Of a stretch of DNA of 10,730 nt, positions 1-6,871 are shown one piece after another (position 1 is the stretch's first letter; each line of letters begins with the position of its first letter). The stretch comes from Gemmatimonadota bacterium (GTDB taxonomy: Bacteria; Gemmatimonadota; Gemmatimonadetes; Gemmatimonadales; GWC2-71-9), in contig JAGGAG010000092.1 in NCBI GenBank assembly GCA_017889745.1, positions 1 to 10,730 of the forward strand, read 5' to 3'. A program made the translations under genes and the position numbers. The notes beneath the pieces were generated by a model. That model ran no database searches. It saw only the letters and a list, made by a program, of their open reading frames with translations, and was not told the origin of the DNA.

Positions 1-715
1 TCTGGAACGAGTTCATGTAGCCGCTCGCCCACGTCTGCGCGGCGCCCGCAGCCCCTGCCTCCATGTCGGCTGCATACTTGCGGCCGATCTGGGTATCACG
101 GCACTCGGCGAGAACGGCCCCGGAGACACCGTCCCGGAACTGCATCTCCATTCCGGTCTCACCCATGTACGGCGTGGAGCCGGCAGGCCGGCCGGTGGCC
201 ACCCCAGAGCCGGCCTCGGCGACGAACGCATAGGGGATCACCGTTCCGGTGACGCTTCTCGCCACGTCGGTGGGAACGAGGTTGGTCAGGGCGATACGGA
301 TCGTCAGCACGCCGGGCCCGGCCTTGTCCACCACCGGCATCTGCGGCTTGAGCGCCTTGACCATCGAGGCGTGGAAGTAGTCGGTCAGCGTCTTCAGGTC
401 GGTCGGATCGATACCCTGCTGCTGGTCTGGCTTGAGCGTCACGACCATCCGCTCGATCAGCACCTTGTCGTACTTCTTGGCGTCGAGGTCCGCCTTGCGC
501 CAGCACTGGATGCCCTCCGCCCAGGACACGGGCGCCAGGCGCCCATAGTCGGATAGGAAGCCGCTCTTCGTCAGCCGGGTGGGGTCGCTGGCCGTCACGC
601 CCGTGCCACTGCCAAGAATGTCTGAGCCCGTGGACGCGCATCCGGCCGCGAGCACCAACGCGGCCAGGGTGGTGCCACGAGTCCATCGCCGGGTCCCGGC
701 ACTCCGTTCGATCAT
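1..715 (-). CDS. DUF3313-family lipoprotein (3' end beyond window)
   Basis: Reads from an ATG at 715 to the left edge without a stop, giving about 238 residues of an incomplete protein. The N-terminus is a lipoprotein signal: arginines in the first 13 residues, a short hydrophobic stretch and a lipobox (LVLAAGC) with the acylated Cys at residue 26. Residues +2/+3 are Ala-Ser, not Asp, so outer-membrane sorting is likely. The mature part has features I associate with DUF3313 proteins (family recalled, not searched): SGFLSDYGRL near residue 51, a run of hydrophobic beta-like segments, and an Ala/Gly-rich end with RKYAADMEAG. The molecular role of DUF3313 is not known to me. The start is supported by GGAG eight bases upstream. 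It lies 134 bases downstream of the K+ channel gene on the same strand and may be the last gene of that operon or have its own promoter. Confidence 0.8.
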   Translation of the reverse strand, partial: MIERSAGTRRWTRGTTLAALVLAAGCASTGSDILGSGTGVTASDPTRLTKSGFLSDYGRLAPVSWAEGIQCWRKADLDAKKYDKVLIERMVVTLKPDQQQGIDPTDLKTLTDYFHASMVKALKPQMPVVDKAGPGVLTIRIALTNLVPTDVARSVTGTVIPYAFVAEAGSGVATGRPAGSTPYMGETGMEMQFRDGVSGAVLAECRDTQIGRKYAADMEAGAAGAAQTWASGYMNSFQ

Positions 716-849
716 GATGAGTTCTCCATGGTGAGGGATGTCGCGAGCGCCATCACAGCCCGGCAGCTATCGCGAAGAGGCAGCGCGCCGTGCTCGCGGC
801 CGCGAGTGTCCCACGCCGGCAACAGCCCGACCAGCGGCACGGGCCTCGA

Positions 850-1287
850 TCACGGTGACCGGCTCTCCCGCACCCCGGCCGTGGATTCGATCAGCCGCAC
901 GACGATGGCGAAGACCATCGCGCTCGACCAGCCCAGCATGAGCACGCCCGTCAGCCCCTCCATCACCGCGACGAGCCGCCACTCGGTGGGCGGAACCACG
1001 TCGCCGTAGCCGATGGTCGCGTAGGTGACGGTCGAGAAGTAGAGCGCCGTGCTGAAGTCCCACCCGATCCGCCACCAGTAGAGAAGGGCCCAGAGACTCA
1101 CCTGCATCAGATGGAGCGAGAGCAGCGCGGCAAAGAGCCCGACGAGCAGCAGGAACGCGTGGCCGAGAGGCGGGCGGGCCCCCGGGGCGATCCGGCCCCG
1201 CAGGAAGACGATTGCGGCGAGGCCGCCCACGAGGTGGATGGCCACGGCGCCCGTCATCAGCGCGAAACCCAGGAGCAGGTGATCCAT
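850..1287 (-). CDS. Small two-TM-type potassium channel subunit (Ion_trans_2)
   Basis: A 145-residue membrane protein. The selectivity filter TIGYGD is at residues 91-96 (bases 1000-1017), preceded by a pore-helix segment (TALYFSTVTYA) and followed by VVPPTEWR, the classic K+ channel pore layout. Hydrophobic segments lie at about 4-29, 42-72 (outer helix, ending LLYWWRIGW) and 104-131 (inner helix), so it has one extra N-terminal helix before the two-helix pore module. There is no RCK/TrkA-N domain, no voltage-sensor-like arginine series and no fused ligand-binding domain. It would work as a tetramer in the inner membrane. The reading frame is open further upstream, but the ATG at 1287 begins the hydrophobic protein, whereas the upstream extension overlaps the preceding gene and is Arg/His-rich shadow sequence. 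No clear Shine-Dalgarno is seen. The start is 14 bases after the transporter stop, so translation probably depends on the operon. Confidence 0.88.
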   Translation of the reverse strand: MDHLLLGFALMTGAVAIHLVGGLAAIVFLRGRIAPGARPPLGHAFLLLVGLFAALLSLHLMQVSLWALLYWWRIGWDFSTALYFSTVTYATIGYGDVVPPTEWRLVAVMEGLTGVLMLGWSSAMVFAIVVRLIESTAGVRESRSP

Positions 1288-1301
1288 GGCGAAACGACTG
1301 G

Positions 1302-2642
1302 CTAGCCTGACAACGCGATCATCGCGAGCACGTAGACCGCGCCCAGCGCGAGCTGTACCGCCGTGATCGGCACCCCGTAGCGCATGAAGCGCCCGAACGT
1401 CACGCGCTCCCCGTGCGAGGCGCAGATACCGACGCTGACGATGTTGGCCGAGGCACCGATGAGGGTGGCGTTGCCGCCCAGGGTGGCGCCGAACATCATG
1501 GCGATGAACACCGGAACCGTGGCCGCGGGCCAATCCGTGAAGCCACCGGCCAGCGCCAGCTCGGGTACCGCTTCGGCGGCGACCAGGTAACCCTTCGTCA
1601 TGATCAGGGAGGCGGCGACCACGGGAATGTTGGCGAGCAGGCTGGACAGCAGCCCGATTCCAGCCAGCAGGAGCAGCGCCACCTGGGTGAACTGCGCGCC
1701 GAACCAGGCGTAGAGCTGCAGCGACAGCCCCTGCAGCAGACCGGTCTTGGTGAAGGCCTGCACCAGGCAGAAGATCGCACCGAGGAACACCAGGGTCTTC
1801 CAGTCGACGTCGCGCAGGACGTTGTCGACCGGCTCGACCTGCGCGCCGTAGATCACGAGCAGCGCCAGCGTGGCGCCGATGATGGCGACCGCCGGCGGCA
1901 CGATACGGGTCGGCAGCAGCTCGCCGAACAGGAACAGCAGCACCATGACGGCGAGCGCGCCGAGCGACAGGACGACAAAGCCCTTGCGCTCGATGCGCGG
2001 CGGTGGTGCCGCCGGCGGAAGCGCAATCTGCATCCGCCAGACCTCGGGCATCAGGTACGGCAGCAGCGGCACGATGACGAGGACGGCCAAAAGGCCGCCC
2101 AGGCTCACCTGCTGCAGGTACTGCCCGAACGACATCCCCACGGCGGTGCCGACGAGGAAGGTCGCGGGGTCACCGACCAGCGTGAGCATGCCGGCGGAAT
2201 TGCTGACAATGGCCGCGAGGATCATCGGACCGACGAAGTCCACCTTCAGGGCCCGGGCGACCCGGATGATGACCGGCGCGACCAGGATCACGGTGGTGGC
2301 GTTCGGCAGGAAGGCGCAAACCGGCGCCACGAGCGCGACCAGCAGGAGCAGAAACCGCCTGCCGCTGCCGGCGGTGGCGTGGAGAAAGCGGTCCCCCACC
2401 AGTTCGAACACCCCCGTCTTGCCAAGGACGTGCGCCACCACCATGCCACCGAACAGCAGGGCCAGCGGCCCCCCGGCGGTCTTCGCCGCCTCCACCAGGT
2501 CGTCCGGACCCAGCAGGCCGAGCCCGAGCAGGAGCGAGACCCCGAGCAGGGCAGCGACGACCATGTCGATGGCGTCGAGCGCGATCAGCAGGATCACGCC
2601 GCCGAAGATTGCCACGGTGAGGTAGATCTGCAGCTCGGTCAT
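1302..2642 (-). CDS. ArsB/NhaD (ion transporter) superfamily membrane transporter
   Basis: A 446-residue, very hydrophobic inner-membrane protein with roughly 11-12 membrane segments, a normal length for the family. Two inverted-repeat halves each carry a signature. The first has FLPNATT at 111-117 and SNSAGMLTLVGDPATFLVG at 147-165. The second has LLANIPVVAA around 335-344 and GATLGGNATLIGASAN at 385-400. The NxTT and GG-N-A-T-(I/L)-I-G-A-S-A-N motifs are typical of the ArsB/NhaD/CitM superfamily, which includes arsenite exporters, Na+/H+ antiporters, dicarboxylate carriers and the P protein. Substrate cannot be read from sequence. No arsC or arsR is next to it, so arsenite is not favoured; an anion or Na+/H+ role is equally possible. 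A Pro-rich cytoplasmic-looking linker (209-219) separates the halves. The ATG start is 15 bases after the stop of the binding-protein gene and 14 bases separate its own stop from the K+ channel gene, which indicates one transcription unit. Confidence 0.88.
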   Translation of the reverse strand: MTELQIYLTVAIFGGVILLIALDAIDMVVAALLGVSLLLGLGLLGPDDLVEAAKTAGGPLALLFGGMVVAHVLGKTGVFELVGDRFLHATAGSGRRFLLLLVALVAPVCAFLPNATTVILVAPVIIRVARALKVDFVGPMILAAIVSNSAGMLTLVGDPATFLVGTAVGMSFGQYLQQVSLGGLLAVLVIVPLLPYLMPEVWRMQIALPPAAPPPRIERKGFVVLSLGALAVMVLLFLFGELLPTRIVPPAVAIIGATLALLVIYGAQVEPVDNVLRDVDWKTLVFLGAIFCLVQAFTKTGLLQGLSLQLYAWFGAQFTQVALLLLAGIGLLSSLLANIPVVAASLIMTKGYLVAAEAVPELALAGGFTDWPAATVPVFIAMMFGATLGGNATLIGASANIVSVGICASHGERVTFGRFMRYGVPITAVQLALGAVYVLAMIALSG

Positions 2643-2657
2643 GGGCGACTCGGGGCG

Positions 2658-3689
2658 TCAGTCGATCGGTGGGGCGTACATCAGTCCGCCCTGGGTCCAG
2701 AGGCGGTTGAGACCGCGCTCGATGCCGAGCGGGCTGCCGCTCCCGACGTTGCGCTCGTACATCTCGCCGTAGTTGCCGACCGCCTTGACGGCGCGCACGG
2801 CCCAGCCAGGCGGGATGTCGAGCGCCCTGGCAAGAAGGCCGCGCTCGTCGCTCGTCAGTCGCGACACCGGCGTGTGCCCCCGGGCGACGAACGCCTCGAT
2901 GTTCTCTCGGCCTGCGCCGTTCTCCTCCGCCAGGATCAGCGCATACAGCACCCAGCGGACGACGGTCGCCAATTCCTGGTCGCCCTCCCACACGACGGGC
3001 CCGAGGGGCTCTTTCGATATGCGCTCCGCGAGGATCTCGACGGACTGGGGGCCGTTGGGAGCACGCACGCGAGCCGCGGCGAGCTGGGCGGCGTCCGACG
3101 TGTACGCGCGGCAGCGACCGGCGTAGAAGGCGTCGGCGACGTCGCGCGCCGAATCGATGACCAGCGGCGTCACCGACAGGCCGCGAGCCGCGAAATAGCT
3201 CGTCAGGTTGCGCTGGTGTGTCGTGCCCTTCTCGACGCACACCGTCGAGCCCTGCAGGTCCGGCGGCGCCGCGATGCCGGCGCCCGCGGGCACCAGGAAC
3301 GCCTGCCCGTCGTAGAAAAGCACCGCCGGAAACTGCAGCTTGAGGACGGCCTCCCGGGCGAGCGTCCAGCTGGTGTTGCGGACCAGCAGATCGATCCGGC
3401 GCGTCTGCAGCGCGGGAAAACGCGTCGACGACTTCAGCGGGACGAACTCGACGCGCTCCGCATCCCCCAGCACCGCCGCAGCGACGGCCCGGCAGAAATC
3501 GGCATCGAGCCCACGCCAGCGCCCCGCGGGATCCTTTTCGGAGAAGCCGGGGATCCCTTCACTCACACCGCAGCGCAGGACCCCGCGGGATTTCACGCCG
3601 TCGAGTACATCGCCGGCACGCACCGGCGGCACGACGCCGACCAGGAGGATGAGGATCGCTGCCAGGCGTAGGTGGCTGACCGCTCGCAC
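2658..3689 (-). CDS. AapJ-like periplasmic amino-acid-binding protein
   Basis: A type 2 periplasmic solute-binding protein (SBP_bac_3), closest in my reading to the general L-amino-acid-binding protein AapJ/BztA. Family signatures run through the chain: GVLRCGVSEGIPGFS, RWRGLDADFCRAVAAAVLGD, RFPALQTRRIDLLVRNTSWT, YDGQAFLVP, ISKEPLGPVV, KAVGNYGEMYERNVGSGSPL and a C-terminal GGLMYAPP. A Sec signal peptide (HLRLAAILILLVGVVPPVRAG) exports it. I chose the GTG at 3689 (343 residues) because GGGAG lies seven bases upstream and it places the signal peptide at the N-terminus. An in-frame GTG at 3722 would add 11 residues (354 in all). The usual partners AapQ, AapM and AapP are absent from the window. 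Instead the next genes are an ion transporter and a K+ channel, so it may be an orphan binding protein or a sensor. Confidence 0.9.
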   Translation of the reverse strand: MRAVSHLRLAAILILLVGVVPPVRAGDVLDGVKSRGVLRCGVSEGIPGFSEKDPAGRWRGLDADFCRAVAAAVLGDAERVEFVPLKSSTRFPALQTRRIDLLVRNTSWTLAREAVLKLQFPAVLFYDGQAFLVPAGAGIAAPPDLQGSTVCVEKGTTHQRNLTSYFAARGLSVTPLVIDSARDVADAFYAGRCRAYTSDAAQLAAARVRAPNGPQSVEILAERISKEPLGPVVWEGDQELATVVRWVLYALILAEENGAGRENIEAFVARGHTPVSRLTSDERGLLARALDIPPGWAVRAVKAVGNYGEMYERNVGSGSPLGIERGLNRLWTQGGLMYAPPID

Positions 3690-3696
3690 CTTGAGG

Positions 3697-3701
3697 CTCC
3701 C
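3697..3701 (-). promoter_or_regulatory. Ribosome binding site deciding the binding-protein start
   Basis: On the minus strand this is GGGAG, seven bases before the GTG at 3689. The alternative GTG at 3722 has no comparable purine-rich motif, so this site favours the shorter form, which also begins directly with the signal peptide. Confidence 0.55.
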
Positions 3702-3858
3702 GATTGTCCCACCGTGCCACACGCGGACTCAGTGGGAACGCATGGGCGTGATTACTTTGCGCCGCGGCCTCGCGACTTCGCAACCTCTGTCCGCGTGGGC
3801 CGCAGGCCCGCGAACAGGAGCCGCACCGGCTGGCTGCGGTGCAGGCACCAACCGGCGT

Positions 3859-3867
3859 TGCTACAGT
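3859..3867 (+). promoter_or_regulatory. Possible extended -10 promoter element
   Basis: TGCTACAGT fits the extended -10 form TG-n-TAnnnT and would start transcription near 3874, about 35 bases before the GTG at 3909. No good -35 hexamer is visible at 16-18 bases upstream. This is a pattern match only. Confidence 0.3.
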
Positions 3868-3908
3868 GGGGCGTCTGCCATTCGGCCCAGCCCACTGAGG
3901 ACCACAAC

Positions 3909-4487
3909 GTGACCGACGCGACCGCCCCCTCCCCCGACCATGACTCGACCGTGCTCGCGCTCGCCCGCGAGCTCGCCGGCGCGGAGGCGCGCTGCGCCGC
4001 ACTCGCCCAGACGCGGCGCCGGTCCCTTGCAACTCTGGCCCTCGGCGGCGCCCTCGGCTTCGGCGCCGGCGTCTATGTCGCCGCAGCGGCAGTGGCGCAG
4101 AGCCACGCGCCTGCCGGGCAGTCACCCCAGGCGTCGTCATCCACCCCGGCGCCAACCCGCGAGCAGCTCATGGCAATGCTGCCAGCCGGTGAGCGCGCCC
4201 GGCTCGAGGAGTTCGAGCAGAAGGTGGCGTGGGTCAGCCAGTACACCCGCTCGTCGCCGCAATTCGATGCCGGCGCGGCAATCGCGCTCTTCCTCGGCAA
4301 CATGGCGAAGGCGATGGAGTCGGTACCGCTGATGCACGCCGAGATGCAGGTCATGAACGCCAAGGTGAACGCCCTGCCCTTCATAGCCAACGAGGTCGCC
4401 GGCATGAACGCGAAGATGGGCGTGATCACAGCCGACATGGACTCCACCATGGGCCGGGCCGGACGCATGATGCCCTGGGGTTGGTGA
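3909..4487 (+). CDS. Membrane-anchored small protein of unknown function
   Basis: A 192-residue protein I cannot assign to a named family. After a short polar N-terminus with a possible helical stretch (ALARELAGAEARCAALAQTRR), there is one hydrophobic Gly/Ala-rich segment at about 39-61 (LATLALGGALGFGAGVYV), then a Ser/Pro/Thr linker and a mainly helical periplasmic or cytoplasmic domain. The C-terminal 60 residues are very methionine-rich with a loose repeat (MNAKVNALPF, MNAKMGVITADMDSTMGRAGRMM) and end in PWGW. The pattern suggests an amphipathic helix or coiled coil. The GTG start is chosen because GAGGA lies seven bases upstream (3897-3901); the open frame continues to 3672 but with non-protein-like composition. 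Its stop is 5 bases from the end of the convergent SulP gene. The clean start signal and ordered hydrophobicity make it a real gene. Confidence 0.75.
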   Translation: MTDATAPSPDHDSTVLALARELAGAEARCAALAQTRRRSLATLALGGALGFGAGVYVAAAAVAQSHAPAGQSPQASSSTPAPTREQLMAMLPAGERARLEEFEQKVAWVSQYTRSSPQFDAGAAIALFLGNMAKAMESVPLMHAEMQVMNAKVNALPFIANEVAGMNAKMGVITADMDSTMGRAGRMMPWGW

Positions 4488-4492
4488 GCCCC

Positions 4493-6268
4493 TCAGTCGA
4501 CCCACTCCACCGCCGGGTGTGCCTCGAGATAGCCATTCACGGCGGTGCCGATGGTCGGGAAGAAGGTTTCTGCGCCGAGCCGCGCAAACAGCCCGAACCG
4601 CTTCAGCTTGTCCTTGACCGGGTCCTTCATCTCGGCAAAGCACAGCTCGATGCCGGCCGCATGCAAGGTCTCGTCCAGCTCGGCCAGCATGTCGGCGGAG
4701 GTGACGTCGACGCTGGTGACCGGCTCCGCTGCAACGACCAACCAGCGCACTGGTGTGGGCGATGTCGCCACCGCGTCCAGCACCCGGTCACGGAACAACT
4801 CGGCGTTGGCGAAGAACAGAGGCGCATCCCAGCGAAACAGGACCAGGCCGGGTATCCGCCGGGCGTCTGGATAACGCATGATGTCGTGGTAGCCCTTGAT
4901 ACCCTCGGCGCGTCCGAGAACCGCGGAGTAGGGGCGCCAGCCATCCCACAGGAATTCGACGACGGCAATCACGATGGCCAGGCCGATGCCCGGGATCGCG
5001 CCGAGCACCGCCACGCCGAGGGTACAGACGATCGACAGCCAGAACTCCCAGCGCTGGATGCGATAGATGCGGCGCAGGTCGGCGACCTCGATGAGGCCGA
5101 TGGCGGAGGCAATGACGACCGCGGCCAGCGCGCTGGTCGGCAGGTGCTGGAGCAGGTCGGGCGCCACCACGAGCAGCAGCGCGACCGCGACCGCGCCGAC
5201 GACGCCGGCCAGCTGGGTCCTGGCGCCCGCCGCCTCTGCCACGGGGGTGCGCGACGAGCTGCTGCTGATCGGGAAGCCCTGGAAGAGTCCCGCGGCCAGG
5301 TTGGCGGCCCCCAGCCCCACCATCTCCTGGTTCGGGTCGACCTGGGTGCCGGTCCGCACCGCGTAGGTGCGCGAGAGCACGCTCGTGTCGGCGAACGACA
5401 CCAGGGCAACGGCGCCGCCGCCGATCAGGACGGGAACGATGTCGTCGTAGTTGATCCACGGAATCGCGAACGCAGGCAGGCCCTGCGGCAGCGGACCGAG
5501 CACCGGCACGCCGGCGTGCGCCGCCAGGTCCAGCGTTCCGACGATGACGGTCGCTGCAACGACGGCGATCAGGATTCCGGGCACGCGCTTGCTGCCCTTT
5601 AGCAGCAGGATCACAGCCAGCGTGCCCGCGCCGACCGCCAGTGCCGTCCAGTTCGTCCTCCCGGCCAGCACCGCCTCTGCGAACGCCGAGAGGCTGCGTA
5701 CCGGACCCTCGCCCGCCACCGAGAACCCGAAGAGCTTGGGCAGCTGGCTGACCAGCACGGTCAGCGCAATGCCGTTCATGTAGCCGTAGCGGATCGGCTT
5801 GGAGAGCAGCTCCGTGACGAAGCCCAGCCGCGCGAGACCTGCCACGATGCAAAGGGTCCCGGAGACCACGGCCATCATGCCGGCCAGCGCGACGGCGCGC
5901 AGGGGGTCGCCGCCGGACAGCGGCAGCACGACGGCGAGGATGACGGCGGCCAGCGAGGAGTCGGGCCCCAGCACGAGGATGCGGCTGGGGCCGAACAGCG
6001 CATAGGCCAGCAGCGGGACGATCGTCGCGTAGAGCCCGTAGATGCCCGGCACGCCGGAGGCGACCGCGTAGGCGATGCCGACCGGGACGAGCATCGTTGC
6101 CAGCACCAGGCCGGCGGCAACGTCGTGACGCAGCCAGGCCGCCTGGTACTCACGCAGGGTCAGCAGCCCCGGCAGCCAGCGCCCCCAACCGCTGGCAGCG
6201 CCAGCCCTCATGGGACGCGCGATCCGCCCTCGCTCAGGGGCGGGCGGATGTGGGGCCGGATGGGTCAT
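4493..6268 (-). CDS. SulP-family anion permease with C-terminal STAS domain
   Basis: About 591 residues, normal for bacterial SulP proteins. The transmembrane core begins with DVAAGLVLATMLVPVGIAYA (about 49-68), followed by VLGPDSSLAAVI, KPIRYGYMNGIA and the family signature FPISSSSSRTPVAEAAGART at about 332-351. A STAS domain follows from about 471 to 576 (LFRWDAPLFFANAELF, then VTSVDVTSADML). It transports an inorganic or organic anion across the inner membrane; sulfate, bicarbonate and dicarboxylate are all known for this family and sequence alone does not decide. No cysteine-biosynthesis or carbonic anhydrase gene is adjacent. The start is uncertain: ATG 6268 (used), ATG 6211 (also plausible, just before the conserved GWGRWLPGLLTLREYQ) or GTG 6310. 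None has a good ribosome binding site. A -10-like TAGCGT at 6306-6301 would put the transcript start downstream of 6310, arguing against the longest form. Confidence 0.92.
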   Translation of the reverse strand: MTHPAPHPPAPERGRIARPMRAGAASGWGRWLPGLLTLREYQAAWLRHDVAAGLVLATMLVPVGIAYAVASGVPGIYGLYATIVPLLAYALFGPSRILVLGPDSSLAAVILAVVLPLSGGDPLRAVALAGMMAVVSGTLCIVAGLARLGFVTELLSKPIRYGYMNGIALTVLVSQLPKLFGFSVAGEGPVRSLSAFAEAVLAGRTNWTALAVGAGTLAVILLLKGSKRVPGILIAVVAATVIVGTLDLAAHAGVPVLGPLPQGLPAFAIPWINYDDIVPVLIGGGAVALVSFADTSVLSRTYAVRTGTQVDPNQEMVGLGAANLAAGLFQGFPISSSSSRTPVAEAAGARTQLAGVVGAVAVALLLVVAPDLLQHLPTSALAAVVIASAIGLIEVADLRRIYRIQRWEFWLSIVCTLGVAVLGAIPGIGLAIVIAVVEFLWDGWRPYSAVLGRAEGIKGYHDIMRYPDARRIPGLVLFRWDAPLFFANAELFRDRVLDAVATSPTPVRWLVVAAEPVTSVDVTSADMLAELDETLHAAGIELCFAEMKDPVKDKLKRFGLFARLGAETFFPTIGTAVNGYLEAHPAVEWVD

Positions 6269-6465
6269 GCCGGCGCGCGGAGTGGCCTGCCATGGTCCAA
6301 ACGCTACCACACTGGCGCGTCAGAACCCGGCGCTGCTGCGCTGCCCCCGCGGCAGCTTTTCAGCACCGGTTCGCGACTCGCGCGAGGACCGATTTGATTC
6401 GCCGGGCTCGCATGGACGCCGACGCGGACCTGCCCGGACGGTTCTCAGTCCGGCTCGAACAGCCG
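6269..6465. other. Upstream region of the SulP gene, no gene seen
   Basis: No intact reading frame with protein-like composition is visible. On the minus strand TAGCGT at 6306-6301 could be a -10 element for the SulP gene, but no convincing -35 is seen. The rest may be decayed upstream sequence of the AraC-family remnant. Confidence 0.3.
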
Positions 6466-6683
6466 GGCCTGCTCGGGGCCGTGGCGCGCGTCGTGGTGCC
6501 CCGAGTCCCGGACGGCTTCGCCGACGGCCGCCTCTCGCGCGCCCGCCTGCCGGCTCGTGCTCGTGTAACCGTCTCACCGAGATCAGCTACCTGCTCGGCT
6601 TCGGCGATGCCTCCAGCTTCTCCCGCGCATTCAAGCGCTGGACCGGCGAGGCGCCGAGCGGCTATCGGGCACAGCTTGCCTAG
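6466..6683 (+). pseudogene. Remnant of an AraC-family transcriptional regulator (C-terminal end)
   Basis: From 6564 to the stop at 6681-6683 one frame encodes RLTEISYLLGFGDASSFSRA followed by FKRWTGEAPSGYR, a near-perfect match to the second helix-turn-helix and conserved tail of AraC-family activators. No intact gene precedes it. In a different frame, 6466-6531 encodes GLLGAVARVVVPRVPDGFAD, which resembles the start of an AraC DNA-binding domain. In intact proteins these two pieces are separated by roughly 50-60 residues, whereas here only about 11 codons lie between them and the frame changes. I infer a deletion plus frameshift, with the N-terminal ligand domain lost or unrecognisable. It lies upstream of the SulP gene on the opposite strand, where a divergent regulator would sit. 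Confidence 0.65.
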
Positions 6684-6723
6684 AAACGCCTCTTCGGTTC
6701 GCCCCAGGACCGAGAGTCGGAGC

Positions 6724-6738
6724 GGCGCGCAGCGCGCC
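6724..6738. repeat. GC-rich palindrome
   Basis: GGCGCGC, a single A, then GCGCGCC: a perfect 7-base inverted repeat around one base. It lies 40 bases past the stop of the AraC-family remnant. It could pair across strands or be bound by a protein; as a hairpin some central pairs would have to open. No T-run follows. Confidence 0.5.
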
Positions 6739-6798
6739 CTTAGGACGCTCTGGCCATCCTCCGTCTCGGGGAAGAGGGTGCCACCTGGCTGACCTGCT

Positions 6799-6832
6799 GC
6801 CCCCTCGCCCCTGCCAGCGGGGGCGAGGGGGC
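6799..6832. repeat. 13-bp perfect stem hairpin, possible bidirectional terminator
   Basis: The arms 6799-6811 (GCCCCCTCGCCCC) and 6820-6832 (GGGGCGAGGGGGC) are exact inverted repeats around an 8-base loop. It lies 40 bases past the end of the DUF2950 gene (minus) and also downstream of the AraC-family remnant (plus), so it can end transcription from either side. It lacks the T-run of a classical Rho-independent terminator on both strands, so it may instead stabilise 3' ends or be a dispersed intergenic repeat. Confidence 0.6.
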
Positions 6833-6840
6833 GGTCGCGT

Positions 6841-6854
6841 CTCCCCGAGGGGAG
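6841..6854. repeat. Short palindrome next to the large hairpin
   Basis: CTCCCC-GA-GGGGAG forms an inverted repeat with 6-base arms, 17 bases before the end of the DUF2950 gene. Its left part TCCCCGAG (6842-6849) can also pair with CTCGGGGA at 6765-6772, which would enclose the 13-bp hairpin in a larger structure. Confidence 0.5.
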
Positions 6855-6871
6855 CCCTCAAAGCCTGGCGG

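Larger units (their letters stand above)
3690..3908. other. Divergent intergenic control region
   Basis: These 219 bases separate the start of the leftward binding-protein operon from the start of the rightward small membrane protein, so promoters for both should lie here. The sequence CCCACTGAG occurs twice, once on each strand (plus 3891-3899, minus 3736-3728), upstream of each gene and in the same orientation relative to it. A reading frame continues through the region upstream of 3909, but its composition (Arg, His, Pro) does not look like protein and I do not treat it as coding. Confidence 0.5.

Noticed and set aside
1302..2642. Transporter named as arsenite exporter ArsB
   Set aside because: Only superfamily motifs are present and no arsR, arsC or arsA is adjacent, so a specific arsenite function is not supported.
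2170..3240. Minus-strand 356-codon frame overlapping both the binding protein and the transporter
   Set aside because: Out-of-frame shadow, dominated by Arg, Gly, Pro and Ala with no hydrophobic or domain pattern, while the other frame gives two recognisable proteins.
1413..3671. Very long (752-codon) plus-strand open frame antisense to the transporter and binding-protein genes
   Set aside because: It spans two well-supported minus-strand genes and is made of Gln, Arg, His, Asp and Gly with no domain signature, as expected from the antisense frame of GC-rich coding DNA.
4229..5602. 457-codon plus-strand frame through the SulP gene
   Set aside because: Antisense shadow of a clear SulP permease; composition is Gln/Arg/His/Gly-rich and no family is recognisable.
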